Of a DNA stretch of 64,000 nt, positions 24,555 to 33,876 are shown one piece after another. The position numbers were made by a program, and so were the translations under genes. Location of the stretch: the NCBI RefSeq assembly GCF_030733385.1, contig NZ_JASHJC010000001.1:1-64000 (forward strand). The letters are read 5' to 3'. The DNA comes from Roseovarius sp. MMSF_3359. Its GTDB lineage: Bacteria; Pseudomonadota; Alphaproteobacteria; Rhodobacterales; Rhodobacteraceae. The stretch's first letter is position 1, and each line of letters begins with the position of its first letter. The notes below the pieces were generated by a model. The model searched no databases. It was not told the DNA's origin and saw only the letters and a program-made list of their open reading frames with translations.

Positions 24555-25619
24555 ATGACGACAGAAACCGCCGATATTCAACCCGCCATCTCCTGCCGGA
24601 ATGTCTGGCAGGTCTTTGGCCAGGGCGCGAAGCAGAAACTGGCCGACGCCTTGGCGAGCACCGGCGGTGACAGTGATGCCGCTGCCCGTATTCTGCGCGA
24701 TCAGGGGCTGATCCCCGCCGTGCAGGATGCGACTTTTGATGTCCATCCCGGCGAGCTTTTTGTCATCATGGGCCTGTCGGGTTCGGGCAAGTCCACGATC
24801 GTCCGCTGCATCTCGCAGCTTTTGCAGGCGACCGGCGGTGAAATCCTGATTGAGGGCGAAAACCTTGTCGACGCCTCCAAGGCCCGGCTGATCGAGCTCA
24901 GACGCCGCAAGCTCGGCATGGTGTTCCAGCATTTCGGCCTTTTCCCGCATATGACCGTGACCGAAAACGTCGCCTTCCCGCTCAAGATGCAGGGACAGAA
25001 CAAAGCTGACCGAACCAAACGTGCGCTTGAGGTGATCGACCTCGTGGGCCTCAAGGGCCGCGAGGACAGTTTCCCGCGCGAAATGTCCGGCGGGCAGCGA
25101 CAGCGCGTCGGTATTGCCCGCTCGCTCGCCGTGAACCCCGATATCTGGTTCCTGGACGAGCCGTTTTCCGCGCTTGATCCCCTCATCCGGCGGCAATTGC
25201 AGGACGAGTTCATCAACATTCAGGCAACGTTGCAAAAATCCATCGTCTTCATCACCCATGACATTGCCGAGGCGCTCAAGATCGCCGACCGGATCGCCAT
25301 TATGCGCGACGGCAAGATCGTGCAGATCGGCACACCCACGGAAATCGTCCTAAAACCGGTCGATGACTACGTGGCCGAGTTTTCCAAGGACGTGGTCAAG
25401 GGGCGGCACGCTAAAGTGGCATCGGTCATGCGCGCCAGCACCGCCGATGACAAGACGCCCGACGATCCCGGCCTGCGGCAGAACATGACGCTTGAAGCGG
25501 CGCTTGCCAAATGCATCTCGCTCTATGACCCGGTGCCTGTCTGGGGCGATGACGGCAAGATGATCGGCGTGGTCGATCCCGCCGCCCTGGCCGCCGCCTT
25601 GCAGGCCGAAGAGGCATGA
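24555..25619 (+). CDS. Quaternary-amine ABC transporter ATPase (ProV-like)
   Basis: 354-aa ATPase. An N-terminal segment with WQVFGQGAKQKLADALA precedes Walker A GLSGSGKSTIVRC (about 73-85), the signature MSGGQRQRVGIARSL and Walker B IWFLDEPFSAL. The C-terminus has only a short CBS-like remnant (MTLEAALAKCISLYDPVPVW), less than the paired CBS domains of E. coli ProV. ATG 24555 is chosen over ATG 24543 because GGGGAA lies before it. Both are possible. The stop overlaps the permease start. Confidence 0.9.
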   Translation: MTTETADIQPAISCRNVWQVFGQGAKQKLADALASTGGDSDAAARILRDQGLIPAVQDATFDVHPGELFVIMGLSGSGKSTIVRCISQLLQATGGEILIEGENLVDASKARLIELRRRKLGMVFQHFGLFPHMTVTENVAFPLKMQGQNKADRTKRALEVIDLVGLKGREDSFPREMSGGQRQRVGIARSLAVNPDIWFLDEPFSALDPLIRRQLQDEFINIQATLQKSIVFITHDIAEALKIADRIAIMRDGKIVQIGTPTEIVLKPVDDYVAEFSKDVVKGRHAKVASVMRASTADDKTPDDPGLRQNMTLEAALAKCISLYDPVPVWGDDGKMIGVVDPAALAAALQAEEA

Positions 25620-27685
25620 TGGCCGATAGCGACATGCCCGCCAGCCGCGGCGGTATCGCGCTCAGCACCGGGGCCATCGCGGCGCTGATCGCGCTCATCA
25701 CCGGGGCCATCTGCATCGCGCTGGAGCCTGTTGCGCCCTGGCTGGTGAAATTCCCCGATGCCTGGACCCTGCCCGCGGCGGAATGGATCGGCGCGGGGCT
25801 GTCGTGGTTTCTTGACCTCATCAAACCGGCGATGCGGGGCATCTCCGCGCTGCTGGCCTACCCGATGGCCTGGGCCAATACGCTTTTCACCGGGATGCCC
25901 TGGCCGCTCCTGATCGGGCTGGTGACGGCGGTCGGGTGGTTCATCGGCGGGTTCTGGATGGCGGCGCTGGGTTTTGTCGGGCTCGGCTTCGTGCTCTCCA
26001 CGGGATACTGGCTCGAAGGGATGGCGACGCTGGCGCTGGTGGCGGTGTCGGTTCCCCTGGCCCTGCTAAGCGGCGGGTTGATCGGCATTCTGGCCAATGA
26101 GTTCCCCCGCTTCAAGTCCGCGATCCAGACTGTGCTCGACGTGATGCAGACGGTGCCGACATTCGCCTATCTGACGCCGCTTCTGTTCCTCTTTGGCTTC
26201 GGTCCGGTGGTCGGTCTGATCGCCAGCGCGATCTATGCAGCACCACCCATGGCGCGCAATGTGATCCTGGGGCTGGAGCGGGTCGAGAGCGACATCAAGG
26301 AAGCCGCGATCATGTCCGGCGGCACCCGGTTGCAGCAACTTTTCCTGATCGAAATCCCCTCCGCCAAGACGCAGATCATGGTCGGTGTGAATCAGTGCCT
26401 GATGGCCGCACTGTCGATGGTCATCATCGCCGCCGTCATTGGCGGGTTCAAGGATATCGGCTGGGAAGTGCTCCTGACCATGCGCAAGGCCTATTTCGGG
26501 CCAAGCCTGATGGCGGGCATGGTGATCGTGATCTTCGCGATGATCATCGACCGCTACAGTAGCAAACTGGCCTCCGACCGGGTGCGGTATAGCCTGCGCG
26601 TCGCGGTCGCGATTGCCATGACCGGCGTCATCTTGTCCGTGGCCACCTGGCGGTCGCTGCCCGATCCGTCCGAGATCGCGTTGCTGGATCCGGTGTCGAA
26701 CTGGCTCGATACCGGTCTGACCGCCTTCCTCAAGGACAACGGCGCGGGGCTCGACGGGCTGAAAAACGGTGCGATGTTCTATGGCCTCCTGCCGCTCAAA
26801 ATTGGCCTCGACGGCGCGGTGCTCCCCTTTACCTGGGGCTTTGCCTGGACCAAGGGCATGAGCGTTGCGCTTTACGCGGTGGCTGCGGCGGTTGGCCTGC
26901 TTCTGGCGATGCGCGGGCGCGCGACGCTCGGGATCACGTTGGTGATCCTTGTCGGCATTGTCGAGACCGGCGTGGCCGAGCTTCCCTGGCCCTTCGTGCT
27001 GGTGGGCGCAGGCGCCATCGGCTGGGTGTCGGGCGGGCGCAAACTCGCGATTTTCGCCGTCGTGATGCTGGCGTTGATCCTCTTCAGCGGGCTCTGGGAA
27101 CGCGCGATGCTCTCGCTTTACATGTCGGGCGCATCGGTCCTGACCTGCGCGGTAGTGGGCGGCGCGATCGGCCTGCTCTGCGCGGTGAGCCCTCTGGCCT
27201 GGCGCTTTGTTCTGCCCATTTGCGACATGCTGCAAACCATCCCGCTTTTCGTCTTCCTGATCCCGGTCCTGATGTTCTTCCAGATCGGCGAATTCTCGGC
27301 CTTCCTGGCCATCTGCCTTTACGCGATCGTGCCGATGATCCGTTATACCCGCCATGGGCTTATCAACACACCCGATGAGATGATCGAAGCCGCCGTGTCG
27401 TCGGGCGCAACGGAATGGCAGACCATGGTTGAGGTACGCGCGCCCTATGCGGCGCCGACCATCCTTCTGGGGCTGAACCAGACGATCCTCTACGCCTTTG
27501 CCATGCTCGTGATCGCCGCCCTAATCGGCACCACAGGTCTTGGACAGTCGATCTATGGCGCGTTGGCGCAGGCCGATGTGGGCCTCGGTATCGCTTCGGG
27601 TGCCGCCATGGCCATCCTTGCGCTCGTCGCGGACCGGCTGGTGCAGGGCTTCGCGGAAGAGCGCAGGCAGGCGCTCGGCCTATGA
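25616..27685 (+). CDS. Double-length quaternary-amine ABC permease (two fused ProW-like domains)
   Basis: 689-aa inner-membrane protein with two permease units in one chain. The first (about residues 20-340) has an EAA-type loop around SDIKEAAIMSGGTRLQQLFL. The second (about 400-689) has MIEAAVSSGATEWQTMVEV. Typical ProW is about 350 aa with one unit, so the fusion supplies the whole pore from one gene. The start ATGATG at 25616/25619 overlaps the ATPase stop, and the end overlaps the EamA exporter gene by 4 bp. Confidence 0.9.
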   Translation: MMADSDMPASRGGIALSTGAIAALIALITGAICIALEPVAPWLVKFPDAWTLPAAEWIGAGLSWFLDLIKPAMRGISALLAYPMAWANTLFTGMPWPLLIGLVTAVGWFIGGFWMAALGFVGLGFVLSTGYWLEGMATLALVAVSVPLALLSGGLIGILANEFPRFKSAIQTVLDVMQTVPTFAYLTPLLFLFGFGPVVGLIASAIYAAPPMARNVILGLERVESDIKEAAIMSGGTRLQQLFLIEIPSAKTQIMVGVNQCLMAALSMVIIAAVIGGFKDIGWEVLLTMRKAYFGPSLMAGMVIVIFAMIIDRYSSKLASDRVRYSLRVAVAIAMTGVILSVATWRSLPDPSEIALLDPVSNWLDTGLTAFLKDNGAGLDGLKNGAMFYGLLPLKIGLDGAVLPFTWGFAWTKGMSVALYAVAAAVGLLLAMRGRATLGITLVILVGIVETGVAELPWPFVLVGAGAIGWVSGGRKLAIFAVVMLALILFSGLWERAMLSLYMSGASVLTCAVVGGAIGLLCAVSPLAWRFVLPICDMLQTIPLFVFLIPVLMFFQIGEFSAFLAICLYAIVPMIRYTRHGLINTPDEMIEAAVSSGATEWQTMVEVRAPYAAPTILLGLNQTILYAFAMLVIAALIGTTGLGQSIYGALAQADVGLGIASGAAMAILALVADRLVQGFAEERRQALGL

Positions 27686-28584
27686 TGACACTAGCTGAAA
27701 GGCCGATGACACCCGTGGTCCTGGCCTTTCTGTCGGCGGCGCTTTGGGGCATCTGGTGGATTCCGATCCGATATCTGGGAACATTGGGCATGGACGGCGC
27801 CTGGGGCGGCGTAGCGATGAACGGGGGCGCGGCGCTCTTTGCGGTCCTCTGGGTGGTGGTTACACGTGTTTCCTTCCGGCTTGGCCTCAACGGCATTCTG
27901 GGCGCGGCCCTCGTCGGCGTGGCTGTATCGACCTATTCGGTGGCGATCACCATGTCGGATGTGGTCCGCGTGATCCTCCTCTTCTACCTTGCCCCGGGAT
28001 GGAGCAAGATTATCGAATGGGCCTTTATGGGCCGTGGATGGCATTGGACATCGACCCTGACCATTGCGGCCTCCTTGCTGGGGGCCTGGCTTGTCCTCGG
28101 CGGGGATCTGAGCCTTTCCGGGCTGGGCATCGGCGATTTTCTGGCGGTCCTTTCCGGGATGGCCTGGGCCGGGGGGGCGGCGCTCATTTTCGCCGGTGGG
28201 CGTTCATCGGCGGCCTCCCTGACACTGGTCACCTGCCTGTGCGCCACGGCCATCGGCGTGGGGTTCATTCTGCTGGGCAAAGGCACGGTGTTCTCTGGAC
28301 AGGCGACCTTGATCGGGTCAGGCGTCGGCGCGGTCGCCGGGCTGGTCTATGTGATGCCGATCATGGTCTTGACGCTTTGGAGCGCGCAACGCCTGCCGCC
28401 TGCCACGATCTCCTTTCTGCTCACCGCTGAAATCCTGTCCGGCGTTCTGTCGGGGGTCCTTCTGCTCGATGAACCCTTCGGCGCGATGCAGGCGGGCGGC
28501 GCTCTGCTGATCCTGCTGGCCGCCGCCGCGGAAGTGCTGAAGGGAATCGGCGGGAAAAACAAGCCGGTCTGCAGGCAGGGGTGA
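27682..28584 (+). CDS. DMT-superfamily (EamA) transporter
   Basis: 300-aa membrane protein with ten hydrophobic helices in two similar halves, the EamA layout. The N-terminal half contains LSAALWGIWWIPIRYLG, and the C-terminal half ends in LLLDEPFGAMQAGGALLILL, the conserved late helix of the family. Substrate unknown. It is the last gene of the quaternary-amine operon, with a 4-bp ATGA overlap with the permease, so it may export a breakdown product or related solute. Confidence 0.85.
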   Translation: MMTLAERPMTPVVLAFLSAALWGIWWIPIRYLGTLGMDGAWGGVAMNGGAALFAVLWVVVTRVSFRLGLNGILGAALVGVAVSTYSVAITMSDVVRVILLFYLAPGWSKIIEWAFMGRGWHWTSTLTIAASLLGAWLVLGGDLSLSGLGIGDFLAVLSGMAWAGGAALIFAGGRSSAASLTLVTCLCATAIGVGFILLGKGTVFSGQATLIGSGVGAVAGLVYVMPIMVLTLWSAQRLPPATISFLLTAEILSGVLSGVLLLDEPFGAMQAGGALLILLAAAAEVLKGIGGKNKPVCRQG

Positions 28585-28716
28585 CCACCCTCCGCAACGG
28601 CTTTCATGCAACTGACACATAAGTGGTCTTTAGTGTGCGTCGGGCCTTGCCTCCCGCGAGTCCGAGCTTGACGCGGTTGGTGGTCCGGTACAGTGAGTTC
28701 ATGATGGTGGAAGAGG

Positions 28717-28968
28717 ATGAAAGACGTCGCGTGGCCGCGTTCCCGCCCGGGCCTGAATGTGAAACCTCTTTCCGTCGCAGTATGGTTCCTGTTGCTGCTG
28801 ATCTGGGTTTACTGCGTCTACAAGATATATTTTGAAATAGGCTTCATGACGCCGCGCGTTGCATTCAAGGCAAACATCACCCTGGTCTTCATGCCGGTGT
28901 TTCTGGTGGCACTTGCCATGAGGGGCCTGCGCCAGACGACCGGACCCGGTGCTTGCGGCAAGAATTGA
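28717..28968 (+). CDS. Possible small two-helix membrane protein
   Basis: 83-aa frame with two hydrophobic segments, SVAVWFLLLLIWVYCVYKIY (about 19-38) and ITLVFMPVFLVALAMRG (about 54-70). ATG 28717 has AGAGG very close before it, and GTG 28759 is an alternative start giving 69 aa. No family recognised. It is isolated between the EamA gene and the convergent TIGR02302 gene. The hydrophobic pattern is the only support. Confidence 0.4.
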   Translation: MKDVAWPRSRPGLNVKPLSVAVWFLLLLIWVYCVYKIYFEIGFMTPRVAFKANITLVFMPVFLVALAMRGLRQTTGPGACGKN

Positions 28969-29035
28969 CCACCCGGCCTGCATGCCTTGGCAAGTAGCGG
29001 TCCGAAGGGGCTGTGCCGATCCATCGACCTCGGTG

Positions 29036-31612
29036 TTAGAAACGGTCCAGCAAGCGTTGAAGGTAGTTCCGCTCGATCTCGGGGCGGGCGCTTTCTCCCG
29101 TGCGGCGACGGATTTCATCGAGCAACTCGCGGGCGCGGCCATATACATCCTGATCCGGAAGACCCCGTTGGTCTCCCCCTGTCTGCGAGCCGTTGCCATT
29201 GTTGCGGCCCAGGGGATCGGAACCCGACTCGCCCAACTGGCTGAACGCTTCGCCCTGACCGTTTGGATTTTGTTCCTGGGCCAGCGCCTCACCCATGTTC
29301 TTCATACCATCGCGCAGGGCATCCATCGCTTCGGATTGATTGTCGAGCGCGCCCGCGAGGTCCTGATCTCGGAGCGCCTGTTCGGCACCGCGCATGGCAT
29401 CGTCTGCACGCTCAAGCGACCGACGGGCGTTTTCACCGGCCTCGCCGCCCATCCCGGGCAGGTTGCCGCGCTGACGCTCCAGCTCCCGGCGCAGCGCCTC
29501 CTGCCGGTCGGCCAATGACCCTTGCCCGCCCTGTTGCGGCGTACCCTCGCGCCCCTGCTGCGTGCCCTGGCCTTCGCCCTGACCATTCTGACCCTCGTGG
29601 CTCTGACCCTGACCCTGACCACCGTTGCGGCCCTGGTTGCCCTGGGACTCACCGGCCTGCGCGCCCGGGTTGAACTGTTCCTGCAGGTCGCGGAACGCCT
29701 GGTCCGACAGGCCCTGCTGCTGCCGCAGCGTATCGGCAAGACCTTCCATCGCCTCCCGACCCGGCGAATTGCCGCCCGCGCCTTCGGTGACCTGCATGTT
29801 CTCCATCATTTCCTGGAATTCTTCCAACGCCTGCTGCGCCTCGGCAAAGCGGCCCTGTTCCATCAATTCCTGAATCCGCTCCATCATGTCGTTGATGTCG
29901 TCCTGCGACATCTCCATGAAGTCCTGCGGCGTCTGACCACGCTGATCGGTGTTGTTGTCACGCTGTGCCTGTTGCGACTTCTGGCGCAGGTAGTCTTGCG
30001 TGGCATCGCGCAATTCCTGCATCAAACGCGCAATCTCTTCATTGCTGGCGCCGTTTTTCATCGCCTCGTTCAGGCGATCCTGCGCCGCGCGCATCCGCTC
30101 CAGCGCATCACCGATATCACCATCTTCCAGAAGCAGCGCCAGATCCCACATCGCCTGCGCGATCTCGTCACGGGCCTCGTCGTTGAGGCTGGCCGCGCGC
30201 ACTTTCTTGTCCAGATCGCTGATGATTACCCGCATCTTGAGATAGGCGCTGTCCTTGCGGAAAAGCCCGGGTTCGGGGTTGTATGAGATCGCCTTGAGAA
30301 CCTGCGACACCCGCGGGCCATTTCCCTTGGACCACAAGAGATCGCGGCGTTGTTCAATAATGGCCGCGGCCAGCGGGTCAAAGAAACGCCGCGCGGGCAG
30401 ATCAAGTTCGATGATCTCGCTTGTGCCGACCTGACCCTTGGCATCCACGACGGTCATCTGCATCGTCACCGGCAGATGCGCCCAAGGGTGTTCCGACAGG
30501 TTTTCGATCAGCGTCTCGGAAAAGACCGCCCGGTTGCCCGCGATCGGCATCGGCAGGTCCAGCACGATGGGCTCGCGCGCCTCGGGGTCGATGCGCAACC
30601 CGTGATCGCGGGCCACATGGGGAAGGTGCAGGGTGAAACTCGCCGTGCCGCTCACCACCGCGTAATCGTCGATGGCGCGGAAGGGTTGGCTCATCTGCCC
30701 GTCATAATTCGTGCGCGCGCCTTCTGGCATCAACTCGACCCGTGGTGGCACATCTCTGACAGCGGATACTTTCCAGCTCCGTCCGCCCGGGCCATCAATG
30801 GTCAGGTCCCCGTCCTGCACAATGTCGAAGCTCTGGCTTGGGTCCGTGGCGGCGCCCAACCCGTCGGTACGGTTCGAGACCGTCTCGGACACCGACAGCG
30901 CCCCCACCTCACCGTAAAGGCGTATGGTGATGCGGCTGCCTTCGGGGGCGGTGATACGGGTGTCGATGTCGCTTAGGTAAAGGCTCGGCAGGCCGGTGTA
31001 ACTTGGTGGCTCAACCCAGCCTTCCCAGGCCGGGCCAGAAGCCAGCGCGGCACCGGGGCCCGCGCCCATCTGACCGACCGATCCCACCCGCCAGATCGAG
31101 CCGAAGAGCAGCGCCACAACGAGGCCCAGAAGCGCCACGTAGCGCAAGCCAAACGGGTCGCGGTTCGAGAGCTTGAGGTCGGGTTCGACCGCCTTGGCGG
31201 TGGCGGCCCGCTCCGCCATGCGTTTCTGATGCGCCTGCCACAGGGCCTCGGACGCGGGATCGTCGGCGCCGATGGCCTGGCTATCTGCTAACGCGGCCAG
31301 CGGATGCCCGGGCAGGGCCGCGTCCATGCGCGCCATCGCCTCGGATCGGCGGGGCCAGTTGAACTGCCGGACGCCGATGACCGACGCAGCGACCACCGCG
31401 ATCAACGCCAGAACGATCACGCTCCACAGAATCTCGAAGGAAAGCACCTCGTGCAGGCCCAGCATCATCGCGCCTGCGAATGCGGCTACCAATGACCAGA
31501 GTGGCCAGAACGCGCGAACAATACGTTCCGCGATCAACCCCGCCCAGGTGAGGGTCAGGGGCCTGCGAAGCCGGTGCAAAACCGGGGTCAGGGCGTTATT
31601 CTGGCGTGCCAT
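29036..31612 (-). CDS. TIGR02302 family (DUF4175) protein
   Basis: 858-aa envelope-associated protein. It has two or three N-terminal hydrophobic segments (FWPLWSLVAAFAGAMML, ILWSVIVLALIAVVAASVIG, YVALLGLVVALLFGSIW), a beta-rich middle (about 180-430), and a long helical, Met/Gln/Glu-rich region with repeated coiled coils (about 440-640). This leads into a Gly/Gln/Asn-rich low-complexity stretch (about 680-740). The layout, length and position beside lysA match TIGR02302 in Rhodobacterales. Its function is not established. Confidence 0.88.
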   Translation of the reverse strand: MARQNNALTPVLHRLRRPLTLTWAGLIAERIVRAFWPLWSLVAAFAGAMMLGLHEVLSFEILWSVIVLALIAVVAASVIGVRQFNWPRRSEAMARMDAALPGHPLAALADSQAIGADDPASEALWQAHQKRMAERAATAKAVEPDLKLSNRDPFGLRYVALLGLVVALLFGSIWRVGSVGQMGAGPGAALASGPAWEGWVEPPSYTGLPSLYLSDIDTRITAPEGSRITIRLYGEVGALSVSETVSNRTDGLGAATDPSQSFDIVQDGDLTIDGPGGRSWKVSAVRDVPPRVELMPEGARTNYDGQMSQPFRAIDDYAVVSGTASFTLHLPHVARDHGLRIDPEAREPIVLDLPMPIAGNRAVFSETLIENLSEHPWAHLPVTMQMTVVDAKGQVGTSEIIELDLPARRFFDPLAAAIIEQRRDLLWSKGNGPRVSQVLKAISYNPEPGLFRKDSAYLKMRVIISDLDKKVRAASLNDEARDEIAQAMWDLALLLEDGDIGDALERMRAAQDRLNEAMKNGASNEEIARLMQELRDATQDYLRQKSQQAQRDNNTDQRGQTPQDFMEMSQDDINDMMERIQELMEQGRFAEAQQALEEFQEMMENMQVTEGAGGNSPGREAMEGLADTLRQQQGLSDQAFRDLQEQFNPGAQAGESQGNQGRNGGQGQGQSHEGQNGQGEGQGTQQGREGTPQQGGQGSLADRQEALRRELERQRGNLPGMGGEAGENARRSLERADDAMRGAEQALRDQDLAGALDNQSEAMDALRDGMKNMGEALAQEQNPNGQGEAFSQLGESGSDPLGRNNGNGSQTGGDQRGLPDQDVYGRARELLDEIRRRTGESARPEIERNYLQRLLDRF

Positions 31613-31649
31613 CTACCGTACCATATGGGGGCGAGATGCAATGATTGCA

Positions 31650-32915
31650 TCACAGCCACTCAGGGATGGTATCGCGATTTATCATTTCGTCAAAGGTCGG
31701 ACGCGGCCGGATGACGGCAAATTGATGCTCATGCACCAGAACTTCGGGGATCAGCGGTCGGGTGTTGTATTCGCTCGACATGACCGCGCCATAGGCCCCG
31801 GCACTGCGAAATGCGACCAGATCGCCCTCAGAAACCGGCGGCATCAGGCGCCCCTTGGCAAAGGTATCGCCACTTTCACAGACCGGGCCGACTATGTCAT
31901 AGGGGGTCTGCTCGGTTCCGGGCGCGGGCTCAATCACCGGGACAATGTCGTGGTGCGCCTCGTACATCGCCGGGCGAATAAGGTCATTCATCGCGCCATC
32001 CAGGATCAGGAATTGCCGGTCCTCCCCGGATTTCACGTAAATGACCTTGGTCACCATCAAACCGGCATTGCCCGCCACCAGACGTCCCGGCTCGATCTCG
32101 ATCTCGCAACCCAGATGGCCAAGCGTCTCCTTGATAAGCGCGCCGTATTCCGTCGGGAGCGGCGGTGCTTCGTTCGAGCGGGTATAGGGAATGCCCAGGC
32201 CGCCCCCCAGATCAAGCCGCGTGATCTCATGACCGTCGGCGCGCAGGGCTTCGGTCAATTCGCCGACCTTTTCATAGGCGAGGCGGAAGGGTTCCAGCTC
32301 GGTGAGCTGACTGCCGATATGGACGTCGATACCGATGACTTTCAGCCCCTTGAGCGTGGCCGCATGGGCATAGACGTCGCGAGCCCGGGCAATCGGGATG
32401 CCGAACTTGTTCTCGGATTTGCCGGTGGCGATCTTGGCATGTGTCTTGGCATCCACATCCGGGTTTACCCGCACGGTGATCGGCGCCACAGTGCCAAGCT
32501 CCAGCGCCACGGCATTGAGCGCAGCCATTTCCGGCTCGCTTTCGACGTTGAACTGGCGGATGCCACCGATAAGGGCCTGTCGCATCTCGTCGCGTGTCTT
32601 GCCGACGCCGGAGAAAACGATCCGCTCACCGGGTACGCCCGCTGCAATCGCACGGGCATATTCCCCGCCCGAGACCACATCCATCCCCGCCCCAAGACCG
32701 GCCAGCGTTTTCAGGATCGCCTGATTGCTGGCCGCTTTCATCGCGTAGCAGACCAGATGCGGCATGCCATCGAGCGCCTCGTCAAAAAGGCGGAAATGAC
32801 GGGTCAGGGTGGCGGTGGAATAGACGTAGAAGGGCGTGCCGACCTCTGCCGCGATATCGGCGATGGCAACATCCTCGGCATAAAGCGCGCCATCTCGATA
32901 CAGAAAATGATCCAT
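31650..32915 (-). CDS. lysA: Diaminopimelate decarboxylase
   Basis: 421-aa PLP enzyme catalysing the last step of lysine synthesis, meso-diaminopimelate to L-lysine and CO2. The PLP Lys is in VCYAMKAASN (about residue 57). Other family motifs are VSGGEYARAI, VNPDVDAKTHAKIATG, GGGLGIPY, EPGRLVAGNAG and the active-site Cys in GPVCESGDTFAKGR. Start MDHFLYRDGALYAEDV at 32915 matches family length; the frame is open nine codons further. TIGR02302 follows 37 bp downstream. Confidence 0.96.
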   Translation of the reverse strand: MDHFLYRDGALYAEDVAIADIAAEVGTPFYVYSTATLTRHFRLFDEALDGMPHLVCYAMKAASNQAILKTLAGLGAGMDVVSGGEYARAIAAGVPGERIVFSGVGKTRDEMRQALIGGIRQFNVESEPEMAALNAVALELGTVAPITVRVNPDVDAKTHAKIATGKSENKFGIPIARARDVYAHAATLKGLKVIGIDVHIGSQLTELEPFRLAYEKVGELTEALRADGHEITRLDLGGGLGIPYTRSNEAPPLPTEYGALIKETLGHLGCEIEIEPGRLVAGNAGLMVTKVIYVKSGEDRQFLILDGAMNDLIRPAMYEAHHDIVPVIEPAPGTEQTPYDIVGPVCESGDTFAKGRLMPPVSEGDLVAFRSAGAYGAVMSSEYNTRPLIPEVLVHEHQFAVIRPRPTFDEMINRDTIPEWL

Positions 32916-33046
32916 GAGCCACGCCCCCCGAAATCCAACCACAGCGTCATAGCAAAGCGCGCGGCGTTTGCAATCATTTGCAGTGGACTTTGCGCCGGGG
33001 CGGGATAGACATGATGGAGAAAGTCAAGGAATTAGGGGAAATCGAG

Positions 33047-33322
33047 ATGCGCAGAGTGCTTGTTGCAATTGCCACGGTTGGTGTCGTGGCCGGATGTGGA
33101 GGCGAGCCCGAGCCGGTTCATCAGGGATCGGCGAGCAGCATGGAGGTAAATCGCCGCGGCGCAGAGGTCTATGGGACAGCCGGGGCCGGTTGGACCAATG
33201 AAGAGTTGCGGGCGGGATTGAATGCCGGAACGGTGTGCAACAACAATGAACGGGTGCAAAACCTCGAGATCACGCGCGATGCGTCCGGCAGGATCCGCTT
33301 CACCGGCGTCTGCGCGCGCTAG
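33047..33322 (+). CDS. Small lipoprotein beside lysA
   Basis: 91-aa protein with a lipoprotein signal, MRRVLVAIATVGVVAGC, lipid on Cys17. The mature part contains WTNEELRAGLNAGTVCNNNE and ends RFTGVCAR. The two Cys could form a disulfide. ATG 33047 has GGGGA 7 nt upstream; earlier in-frame ATGs would bury the signal peptide. It is divergent from lysA. Function unknown. Confidence 0.8.
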   Translation: MRRVLVAIATVGVVAGCGGEPEPVHQGSASSMEVNRRGAEVYGTAGAGWTNEELRAGLNAGTVCNNNERVQNLEITRDASGRIRFTGVCAR

Positions 33323-33379
33323 CGCGATGGGGAGAAGTCTGAAATGATTTTCTGCTTGAACGTCGCGCGAAAGACGGGG

Positions 33380-33700
33380 TTACGTGGCGGGCGTTGACTG
33401 GGGCCTCATCCGCAAGAAGAGATAGAGCGGCAAGCCGCAGCTTACGCCGATGCAGAAAGTTGCGGGGATCGCCAGAAGACCAAGCCAGTTTCGGCGGCTG
33501 ATGCTCTCCCAGATCACCCAGACCGTGAGTGCCACCGCAGCAATCGTCAGGTCCCAGACCAGCCCGCTCGCCGCATCGTTGGCATGCCACGCATCGACCA
33601 TGGCCCAAAGGTCATAACCGTTGGCGTTGAACCAGCTCAGGAAATAATACATCGGATGGATGGCGCCCCAGATGGCCAGCGCCAGGAACAGCCACCTCAC
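33380..33700 (-). CDS. DUF2834 family membrane protein
   Basis: 106-aa protein with three hydrophobic helices ([59 protein letters not shown]), the DUF2834 pattern with a conserved helix-1 Pro and FLR near the end. GTG 33700 is the likely start because its GTGA overlaps the stop of the upstream lipoprotein gene; an upstream ATG at 33727 would overlap by 31 bp. Third gene of an argH-lipoprotein-DUF2834 unit. Function unknown. Confidence 0.82.
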   Translation of the reverse strand: MRWLFLALAIWGAIHPMYYFLSWFNANGYDLWAMVDAWHANDAASGLVWDLTIAAVALTVWVIWESISRRNWLGLLAIPATFCIGVSCGLPLYLFLRMRPQSTPAT

Positions 33701-33876
33701 AGCCCCAGACCAACCCCCAGGGTCCATTTTCCGCGTGTTGCCGAAACATGGGTATGGGCATGGGTGCCGCTGCTGCCGACGCCCACGGTTGTCGTCACCG
33801 AGGGGCGGATCGGCGGGCCGTCGGCACCACAGGCGGCGACAAGGCTCAGGATCGTCAAAACAACAGCAATTCTCAT
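33697..33876 (-). CDS. Very small lipoprotein downstream of argH
   Basis: 59-aa lipoprotein, [16 protein letters not shown] with lipid on Cys16, followed by a short Pro/Thr/Gly-rich chain and a conserved-looking C-terminus [10 protein letters not shown]. The ATG overlaps the argH stop by 4 bp (ATGA). Tiny lipoproteins after argH are, from memory, common in Rhodobacterales. It belongs to the argH transcript. Confidence 0.75.
   Translation of the reverse strand: MRIAVVLTILSLVAACGADGPPIRPSVTTTVGVGSSGTHAHTHVSATRGKWTLGVGLGL

Noticed and set aside
26066-27355. Minus-strand 429-codon frame opposite the fused permease
   Set aside because: His/Asp/Arg/Gln-rich shadow of a membrane-protein gene, no start context.
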